This document shows positions 57,704 through 64,000 of a stretch of DNA of 64,000 nucleotides, one piece after another (the first letter of the stretch is position 1; every line of letters starts with the position of its first letter). Under the pieces are notes generated by a model. That model saw only the letters and a list, made by a program, of their open reading frames with translations. It did no database searches and had not been told where the DNA came from. The stretch comes from Endotrypanum monterogeii (Eukaryota; Euglenozoa; Kinetoplastea; Trypanosomatida; Trypanosomatidae), in the NCBI GenBank assembly GCA_000333855.2, contig CM007348.1, positions 859,507 to 923,506 on the forward strand, read 5' to 3'. Made by a program: the position numbers and the translations under genes.

Positions 57704-58840
57704 ATGCTTCCACGAACGTGCCCCACGCCAGGGCCAATGGCGTGCAGTCACCGGCTTTTGTGCTACACTCTTCTCGCATCAGTGATGCTTCTGTTGTTTC
57801 TGGTCTGCGGCACCGCTTCTGCTGCGGCGTTGACCGGAGCAGCGAGGTGCCCCACCACGGAGGGGGAAACAGCAGCGTGGTGCTTGAGGGTGTTCGGGGG
57901 CGCTGGCGGCACCGTCACGGGCGGCTCCTGGGACGAAAGTGGGTTCACATGCGTGTGCAACGGTGCTGCAGAGCTGAGAATCACTAGTGTGCTCGAGGCT
58001 GAAGAGAACCCTGAGCCATCCCCTTTGAGTGGTGAGATCAGCCTGGAGTCGAATTTACTAGCGCCAACGACGACTCTCGCTTCGCCCTCAACCGCGCAGG
58101 GAGAAAACATGTGCTCCTGGGACGGCCTATTTACAGAGTTCCCTGATGGCGTGGCTTGCTTCGCGAGCACCGGGATATGCCCCACTACCTGCAAGCAAAT
58201 ACCGGCGTTCCTCTGCGAGATGGAGCAGGCGATGAGCTGCGCCACCGGCGGGGACAACACGCTGCTGTACAGATGCTCAACCTGCAGGGGAGAAGTATAT
58301 ACCATTACAACCTCGAATGAGGGTGTGTGCAGCCGCAGCTATACAGAGCCGCTGTGCGACCCACAGGTGACGTGTAGCGGTCATGGCTGTTGCACGACGG
58401 ACCTCGCACATTCTCCCGAGGACCCCATCGCCGCCAGAGGGTGTACCTGTTTCCAGAACAATTCGCACGGCTACTACGCGGGAGCCAATTGCGGTGAATG
58501 CGCTTCAAACTACTACAGAAATTCGGAAGGAATCTGTAGAACACGCGTTCAGGCAGTGCAGATTGTGCTGGCGTCGATTGGCAAAACGTGGACAATGGTG
58601 TCCCCAAACATCGCGGTGCTATTCCTCTTCGTGGTTTTCAGTATGGTGCGCAAGCTGAACGCGTCGGACCGACCTTTCGAACTGACTGGAATGCGACGAG
58701 CAAACCTTTCCACAGTGCAGGTGGCACGGCGGCGGCAGCAAAGTCTTTTTCACCCCAAGTACATTCCCATGCGCCCGGCGAGGAGCCGCTCCTTCGCGAA
58801 CCCGCACCAGCCACAAGCGCGAGGACTGCCCGCGTATTGA
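57704..58840 (+). CDS. Cys-rich EGF-like type I membrane protein, function unknown
   Basis: 378 aa from the ATG at 57704; an in-frame ATG at 57737 would shorten it by 11 residues and give a more typical signal peptide (MACSHRLLCYTLLASVMLLL). The hydrophobic signal ends near ASAAA at about residue 40. The extracellular part has more than 20 Cys and ends in an EGF-like module (CSGHGCC, then RGCTCFQNN, then GANCGEC). A single membrane span (about 285-305, NIAVLFLFVVFSMV) is followed by a basic tail of about 70 residues rich in Arg, Gln and Pro. It probably sits at the cell surface or in the endosomal system. It is the last plus-strand gene before the strand switch. I do not recognise a named family. 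Confidence 0.82.
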   Translation: MLPRTCPTPGPMACSHRLLCYTLLASVMLLLFLVCGTASAAALTGAARCPTTEGETAAWCLRVFGGAGGTVTGGSWDESGFTCVCNGAAELRITSVLEAEENPEPSPLSGEISLESNLLAPTTTLASPSTAQGENMCSWDGLFTEFPDGVACFASTGICPTTCKQIPAFLCEMEQAMSCATGGDNTLLYRCSTCRGEVYTITTSNEGVCSRSYTEPLCDPQVTCSGHGCCTTDLAHSPEDPIAARGCTCFQNNSHGYYAGANCGECASNYYRNSEGICRTRVQAVQIVLASIGKTWTMVSPNIAVLFLFVVFSMVRKLNASDRPFELTGMRRANLSTVQVARRRQQSLFHPKYIPMRPARSRSFANPHQPQARGLPAY

Positions 58841-58982
58841 TGGGTGATGTCTGGCGGCTCTCTTTGTGCCCGGCCTCGGCGCACCGCACCGCCCCCCCCC
58901 ACCCGGCCCGGGGAGAGGCGCCTGCCCGCCAAGCCCCACGCCCGGCCGGCGGGGTGGGCGCCCGCCACCCGCGCGGCGGCCC
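58841..58982. terminator. Convergent strand-switch region, candidate transcription termination zone
   Basis: The plus-strand gene array ends with a stop at 58838-58840 and the minus-strand array ends with a stop at 58983-58985, leaving 142 bp. The DNA is dominated by C/G, with a C-run at about 58890-58898 and GCCCGGCCGGCGG-type blocks. The minus strand carries many G-runs. In Leishmania, convergent switches are known termination sites marked by base J; whether that holds here is inference. No tRNA gene was seen. Confidence 0.6.
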
Positions 58983-60101
58983 TCATCGGTCGTTTTCCGC
59001 CGGGTAGTTGTGCGTCATGACTGCGTCGGCGATGTCCCATAGCTCCTCGCGTCGTGCTGCGTAGCGCGTGCGGAAGGCTCGATCACCAGATCGCTGTCCG
59101 TCGCTCGGCACCACCAAGTCCGAGCCCGAGTGGTGTAAGCCCCTCTTGGTGGCGCTTGGCGGCGGTGCCGTTCCACGGGGCACGTTTTGGGAGGCTATAT
59201 GAGAACGATGCCCCGCCGTACTAGTTTGCATACTGGATGGCAGGTGCGACGCGGGTGTTGGCTGTGAGCGAGTGGTGGGGGTGGTGTGGGAGGAAGTGGA
59301 CACACTGCTGCCCGGTCCACCAATGGGAGGTGCCACGGCGCCGCTATCGAGAGAAAAAGGTGTGTGGGTGGCCTTCAGGAGAAAAGGAGCGGCGCGGATG
59401 TTGCGTTGGGTACTACTTGCTGGATGACGCGCTGCGTCTGTCTGGGACTTCTCGGTCTGCTTGTATGGGCTCCGGGTCGGGGGTGTGGTCTGCGGCGGCG
59501 GCCGGGCGTGGGCTTGTAATCCTTGGTTGGGGGGGTGCGGCGGAGGCGATGGCGGGTCGGCCGCCACAGCCTCTCTGGGTGGGAGGACAGGTGCCGTCTC
59601 AGAGAGCGCTCTGTCGTCTGCTTTGTACATGTAGCCGCCAGAGGTTGAACGGCTCTGTGGATGCACCGGCAACAGGGAAGAGGGCAGCGTCCCGTGCTGA
59701 TGCACCACCCCGTCGGCTGGCGCTACAATAGGCGACGCTCTCAGGTCGGAGGAGATGGCGAACACAACGTGCTCCAGGATGCAGGTGTCTTCCAGGGTCA
59801 CAGTCAGCCAGCAGGCAACAGTCGGCCCTTTGATCCCAGATACGGCAGCCTGTAGCGCATCTCGCAGGTAAAAGCCACAGTCGCACCCTGCCATAACGGC
59901 GACACGCTCTGCTACAACGGTGTCTGCGCAATGCACATACACAGCACGTATGTATGGTGCGGCGGTGTTGTCGTACGCTTCGTATCGCGCAGCTGCATCT
60001 ACAAGCGCACCGGACTGCTGACTGACATCCTCCGCTGCTATCGTGCAGAGCCGGGTGCGCTCCTGCGGGCTGATGTCAATTGACAAGACTAATACATTCA
60101 T
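58983..60101 (-). CDS. Hypothetical protein with ordered N-terminal domain and Pro/Ser-rich tail
   Basis: Unrecognised 372-aa protein on the minus strand, ATG at 60101. Residues 1-130 look globular with alternating hydrophobic strands and helices (MNVLVLSIDIS; AERVAVMAGCDCGFYLRDAL; GPTVACWLTVTLED). Residues about 140-335 are Pro/Ser/Thr-rich and probably disordered. The last 30 residues (FRTRYAARREELWDIADAV) form a likely amphipathic helix. It is the last gene of the minus-strand array. The frame is clearly coding, because the first domain is free of low-complexity bias. Confidence 0.8.
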   Translation of the reverse strand: MNVLVLSIDISPQERTRLCTIAAEDVSQQSGALVDAAARYEAYDNTAAPYIRAVYVHCADTVVAERVAVMAGCDCGFYLRDALQAAVSGIKGPTVACWLTVTLEDTCILEHVVFAISSDLRASPIVAPADGVVHQHGTLPSSLLPVHPQSRSTSGGYMYKADDRALSETAPVLPPREAVAADPPSPPPHPPNQGLQAHARPPPQTTPPTRSPYKQTEKSQTDAARHPASSTQRNIRAAPFLLKATHTPFSLDSGAVAPPIGGPGSSVSTSSHTTPTTRSQPTPASHLPSSMQTSTAGHRSHIASQNVPRGTAPPPSATKRGLHHSGSDLVVPSDGQRSGDRAFRTRYAARREELWDIADAVMTHNYPAENDR

Positions 60102-60846
60102 TCTGGTGTTCGACAGTGAGGGTAGTTATGGAAAGGCGCACACAGCCCACAGAGCTAGCGTGCTTTGATGATCGAGTTCTTCAAAGAGACGAAGTCACCG
60201 AAGCTCACGCATGTACCTACGCCGGTGGCAATGCTGGCCTGTGCTGTTGTCTGTGTAGGGCTGGGGGTGGTAAGTGTGTGTGGTGGGGGGGGGGGGAGGG
60301 GGGGGGCGACCACCAAGCACCTGCGGTATGGCAGATGGCAAAGAAAAACGTGAAAATAGAGGTGTTGCTGTACTCGTTGTGCAATCCTTCCAGACACATC
60401 GCAAAAAAAAAAAAGGTCGGATTAGGGAAGATGGCAAGGAGTTGCGAGATGCGGTGGGGCAAGGCAAGTGACGCATGATAAGAACATATATATATATATA
60501 TATATATATGTATACGCAAGAGGAAGAGGAGCCATGAGAACTCTGGGTAGTTCACTGGTGAGCATAACCCTTGGGTGAGGCCGTGAGTTGAGGTGTATAT
60601 GTGCGAACAGCGAGGTAGACGCTAGCCCCGCCAACGCCTAGCGACGGGCGCACTCGAAAAAAAAAAACTTTCTCTTGTGGTCGTGCCGTTCTTCCCCCCC
60701 CCTCTCCTGGGATGCGAATACACCGCAGACAGTCAAAACCATAAATATGTATGCCCTTACACACGTTAAGGGGAAAAAGGAGCAAGTGACGTGGACGATA
60801 ACCCCAAGGTTCGACATTGCAGTCACATTGGGATCGCTCTCTCCTT
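60102..60846. other. Intergenic region, minus-strand array
   Basis: No gene recognised. On the plus strand it has long G-runs at 60281-60307, an A-run at 60404-60414 and (TA)n at 60486-60510. Read on the coding (minus) strand these are pyrimidine tracts, as expected. Confidence 0.7.
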
Positions 60847-61719
60847 TCAGTCTTTCCTCTGACGCATGCGCTCAGCGAGCAGATTCATTGGCGAAACACC
60901 CCGAAAGATGATGGCTGTGCGGTCGTACCGGAGGTACGGCGTCTCTGCGCCGTCGAAGGTGATTGGCGTGCCTTCCACAGTGCGACTCTTGTGAATACGG
61001 CGAATATGCTCGTCGTCGTCTTCCACCCAGTCGACACTGTGTTCCCATTCGTAACGGGCCCGTCCAATCAAAATGTAAAAGCAGCGCGGCGCCAACAGCA
61101 TCTCGACGAGTTCACCGGGATGCTTTGGATGCGTCAGAGTCATTACACGACCAGCACCTAGACACAATCCGGCGACAATGCCTGTCGAGTTTCGGGTTTC
61201 GTCTGCGTGGGACCGTATAAAACCGCTTCCTGCTAGCCGCAAGAAGTGCACACGATCGTCAATCGGGATGCGCGGCAGGTGAGACTGCGCAAGATGGTGT
61301 GCCCGTTCGAGAGCCCGCGAGACGAGTGGAAGATCGACTTGAAGATTGGCGTGTGGCATGTTCAAACTAGTATTGTTGCCTGTTCTTGCCGCGTGCGTGA
61401 TGGCCGCATACGAGCGATAAAACTCTTTGTAGTGATGAATGAGACCGTCCATATGACCATCGTTGTAGCTCAGTCGCTCAAACCACGGCTCTGTGAGGCT
61501 CAGGAGGGCGTGCTCCTCCTGCTCCGTAACGACCTCAGGTAGCACATAAGCCGTCACCCAGTTCGCTGGTGTCGCCTTGACGTCCTTGCCGATAGCCTGC
61601 TCTGCAGGCGGGTGAACAAACGACGGGGCCCTTCGCATCGACAGCAGAGAGTTCGGTGCCACAGCAGCTCCTGTTGCTGCTGACTTCTGCTGCAACAGCC
61701 GACCCGATACAGAGCCCAT
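60847..61719 (-). CDS. AlkB-type 2-oxoglutarate/Fe(II) dioxygenase, ALKBH7-like
   Basis: 290 aa on the minus strand, ATG at 61719. The iron-binding triad of the family is present: His171 and Asp173 in RSHADE and a distal His227 in YEWEHSV, with a downstream Arg in RTAIIFRGVSP for 2-oxoglutarate. The surrounding order (FLRLAGSGFIRSHADETRNS, then the ILIGRARYEW segment) is closer to ALKBH7, a mitochondrial protein implicated in programmed necrosis and fatty-acid metabolism, than to the DNA-repair AlkB enzymes. The Ser/Ala-rich N-terminus could be a targeting signal but is not diagnostic. Substrate unknown. Confidence 0.85.
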   Translation of the reverse strand: MGSVSGRLLQQKSAATGAAVAPNSLLSMRRAPSFVHPPAEQAIGKDVKATPANWVTAYVLPEVVTEQEEHALLSLTEPWFERLSYNDGHMDGLIHHYKEFYRSYAAITHAARTGNNTSLNMPHANLQVDLPLVSRALERAHHLAQSHLPRIPIDDRVHFLRLAGSGFIRSHADETRNSTGIVAGLCLGAGRVMTLTHPKHPGELVEMLLAPRCFYILIGRARYEWEHSVDWVEDDDEHIRRIHKSRTVEGTPITFDGAETPYLRYDRTAIIFRGVSPMNLLAERMRQRKD

Positions 61720-62459
61720 GCGTGGCCAAATCTCGTTTAAGTAACGCGATCAAGATGAATCATTCAAACGTATACATATGGGAACTCGTGCGTACACACA
61801 TACACACACACAGCGTTTCTGTATGGATGATGGCACCGAAAACAGGGTGGAGACAACAAAAGCAAGAAAGATGAAGTGTGTCAATGGGTATTCATGAGCG
61901 AACTCGTTTGATTCATGTGCTTGTCTCCCCTGCTACCACTGCTGCACAGAGGGCAGATGTCGCTCTTCATGACAAAGGGGAAAATGCATCGCCATCGTGA
62001 GCGATGGCGAATACCCCCCCCCCTCCCTCCCTCCTCCTTCCCTCTCCCTCGTATCGCCCAAGAGCGCGACACTCGACCGGAACAAAGGCAATCAATATCT
62101 GCAACAGGTTCCTGAAGGGCTCTGCATCTGCAGCAACGTTCCGGGGTACCGCGAAAGCACCTCCATGAATACCAATAGGGGAAAACCGACGGCAGCTGTT
62201 ATCTGGTGTACATCTTTGTCACCCAGTAGTGTATCGTGGTGTCTTGTGCTGGTGTCAGCAGTCGGCGCCCTCACTTTCACTCGTTGTCAGCAGCAGCCGA
62301 AATGCACATGGCACACACGGGGAGTCAGGATGAGATACGAAAGCAGCAGTAATAAAAAAAAAACCTGGGTCATCCACACGACACACCTGCTGTCACCCGC
62401 CACATCGAGGCGGAGAGCGGAAAAAAAAAGAGCCGCGCGTCCTTATGGAAACTCTTCGA
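61720..62459. other. Intergenic region, minus-strand array
   Basis: No gene recognised. Short CA repeats at 61795-61811, a purine-rich stretch at 61840-61873 (pyrimidine tract on the coding strand), a C-run at 62015-62023, and A-runs at 62353-62363 and 62421-62430. Confidence 0.7.
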
Positions 62460-62822
62460 TCAGCCACTGAAGACTTCGGGGTCGATGGTGACGTACAGCT
62501 TGCGCGCTTCTGGGGAGGCGGCGTACATGTCCAGCAGCGTCTGCAACGTCTGCTCTGGTGCGGGGATAAAGGCTTCGGTGCCGTTGCGCACGAAAATGAA
62601 GGTGGCGCCGGATCCACTTGTCGAGACACTGCTGCTCATCGACGTCGCTTCTTTCGCCCCATCACTTGCTGCAGGTGTAACTTTTGCCTTAACGAGCTTT
62701 TTGCGCAATCGTGCGTGAACCTCCCCAATGGTGGTGCTAGGGCTGAAGCTGCCGTCAGCTACCTTCACGCCAAAGCGCATGGTGTTGAAGATGACAGTCA
62801 CCTTCTCCTCTGAAGTGTTCAT
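62460..62822 (-). CDS. ATG8/ATG12-family ubiquitin-like protein
   Basis: 120-aa protein on the minus strand, ATG at 62822. The C-terminal half matches the autophagy ubiquitin fold: TFIFVRNGTEAFIPAPEQTL, a helix, and a last strand LYVTIDPEVFSG ending in Gly. It lacks the N-terminal helical extension of ATG8, so ATG12 is the closer guess. A Ser/Ala/Gly-rich insert of about 28 residues splits the first half from the second. The final residue is Gly, so no protease would be needed to expose the conjugating end. Leishmania is known to have ATG12 conjugation to ATG5 and several ATG8 types; the exact member here is inferred. Confidence 0.7.
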   Translation of the reverse strand: MNTSEEKVTVIFNTMRFGVKVADGSFSPSTTIGEVHARLRKKLVKAKVTPAASDGAKEATSMSSSVSTSGSGATFIFVRNGTEAFIPAPEQTLQTLLDMYAASPEARKLYVTIDPEVFSG

Positions 62823-63385
62823 GGAGGTGTGTGTGGTGCTTACCGGTGTGAGTGTTTCACCTTGAAGTGTGCGGGCGCAGCACTCTGACAGGTAGTCACG
62901 TAGTAGAGGAGAGGAGAGGGGGGGGGTGCTTGAGGGAGAGGGAGGAATACCAAGAGGACCGGGGGGGGGGGGGGGCTATAGAGACCTGGGGCAGCACACA
63001 AGTGGCATTCGTCTTGCGCAACAACAGAAAAGAAGTGAAGGCCTCGATGGTAGCGGCTACCTGGACGAGACGGACAGCGATGGCACGCCGTGAATGAAAT
63101 GCGTACGATCCCTCCCCCTCCCAGTCACAGCCCTACAGGTGTGTACCTTTGAAGAGTACCGATACATACCGATAGTACAAGTGTGTACTTTGCGCGTTGC
63201 TTATGTTATTGTATATTTGCCTCGCACGCCTTACTGGTGTCTCTATACCTCACTTAACAACAACAACAGAGGGGCAGTCATATGACCAGGTGTGTGTGTG
63301 TGGGGGTGGGGGGGGGCTATTTATTTACACACAGCCAGAAAGAGAGGAAGGGACATACACAGGGGAAGGGGGGGGGGGCTCGCAC
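62823..63385. other. Intergenic region, minus-strand array
   Basis: No gene recognised. G-runs on the plus strand at about 62921-62928, 62959-62973, 63301-63315 and 63369-63378 are C-rich pyrimidine tracts on the coding strand. Confidence 0.7.
62885..62931 (-). promoter_or_regulatory. Predicted splice acceptor of the ATG8/12-like gene
   Basis: On the minus strand a C/T tract (62931 down to about 62908) leads to TGTCAG, with AG at 62886-62885. Leader of about 62 nt before the ATG at 62822. Confidence 0.5.
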
Positions 63386-64000
63386 CTACGAGGCACTGCC
63401 GTCGTCATCCTTACGGTTTGCGCTACCCTTCTGGGTGCGCGGTGATGCTGGAGGTGCCACATCCTCGGCGCCCTCACCCGGCGACTCTGCATCACACAGT
63501 TTGTGCTCTAGGATATCCGCAGCCCCGGTATCGAAGAATGCCTCGCCAAGCTCGTCCTCGTCATTATGGTCGTCGTCGTCGTCGTCTGCGTCCTCTTCCA
63601 GGACGACCTCGCTGGACAGCGCCGCATCAGCTGCGACAGAGCCCCCCCCCCGCCGCTGCCACCATCGCCTCCTCCTCTTCATCAGAGAGAGGAAGCGATG
63701 ACATGTGTGGGGCTAAAATTTGCAGTGACGACCATCGCGGGCTGTCGGAGAACGGGTTGGCGCACCCGACCAGCGCTGCGTACTCGCCTCCCAGAGCGAA
63801 CATGATCTCGTCCCAGAGACACTCGCGGCGGCGCATGATTTGGTCGGGCGGAAAAACCTGGGGATGGGTAATGTCCGCCCCGTAGCGCTTTTCCCGCAGC
63901 TGCTTCGCCTCTGCGAGCTGCGCTGCCGTTGGGAAGCGTTCGGTAGCATCATCATTCGTGATGGACAGGGCGTACGCACGGAAAAAGCTTGAGGATGTCT
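63386..64000 (-). CDS. Hypothetical acidic protein, 5' end outside window, apparent frameshift in a C10 run
   Basis: Minus-strand gene whose 5' part runs off the right edge. The frame is open from 64000 through an ordered stretch (KQLREKRYGADITHPQVFPP; RRRECLWDEIMFALGGEYAA; CANPFSDSPRW) to DEEEEAMVAAAGGG, then hits a stop (TGA at about 63628) just past the run of ten C at 63642-63651. Reading on in the frame offset by one base gives a long acidic tail (VVLEEDADDDDDDHNDEDEL) ending at 63386. Removing one C joins the two parts smoothly, so a homopolymer sequencing error is the simplest explanation, a real frameshift the alternative. Function unknown. Confidence 0.7.

Noticed and set aside
1..64000. 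CRISPR arrays, insertion sequences, phage or bacterial operons
   Set aside because: No spaced direct repeats, transposase-like frames or Shine-Dalgarno-type operons; the layout is eukaryotic and trypanosomatid.

Overview
The window looks like nuclear DNA of a trypanosomatid of the Leishmania group. The genes are long, GC-rich and intron-less. They lie head-to-tail on one strand for about 58 kb, separated by 0.5-2.5 kb of pyrimidine-rich sequence full of (TA)n, (CA)n and (GT)n tracts. Many start codons follow a polypyrimidine tract and an AG, as expected for spliced-leader trans-splicing. I did not assign a species or chromosome.

Plus-strand cluster (1 to about 58.84 kb), in order: PIF1-family DNA helicase; large HEAT-like protein; TPR/split-SET/MYND (SMYD-type) protein; two tandem copies of 40S ribosomal protein S17; a small hypothetical protein; splicing factor SF3B1; an LRR + IQ protein resembling CEP97; an ADP-ribosylglycohydrolase-fold protein lacking its metal-binding residues; a roughly 13-IQ-motif protein; coatomer gamma; a hypothetical protein; a large mitochondrial-looking protein with an embedded MoaC-like domain; a membrane-bound histidine acid phosphatase; methionine sulfoxide reductase B; a PP2A/PP4-type phosphatase; COX15 (heme A synthase); and a Cys-rich EGF-like type I membrane protein.

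At 58,841-58,982 the coding strand switches. The two stop codons that face each other are only 142 bp apart, and the DNA between them is extremely GC-rich. This is a convergent strand-switch region, the normal site of transcription termination in these organisms. The minus-strand cluster (58.98-64.0 kb, read right to left) holds a 5'-truncated, frameshifted acidic hypothetical gene, an ATG8/ATG12-like ubiquitin-fold protein, an ALKBH7-like dioxygenase and a Pro/Ser-rich hypothetical protein.

Neighbouring genes share no obvious pathway, which is normal for trypanosomatid polycistrons. Control is expected to be post-transcriptional, through UTRs and splice sites. The points most worth following up are the MoaC-like domain with a His-to-Tyr change, the ADP-ribosylglycohydrolase-like pseudoenzyme, AG-free dinucleotide repeats between polypyrimidine tracts and splice acceptors, the S17 pair homogenised over almost exactly the coding sequence, the very short convergent switch, and an assembly gap flanked by two diverged copies of one segment.
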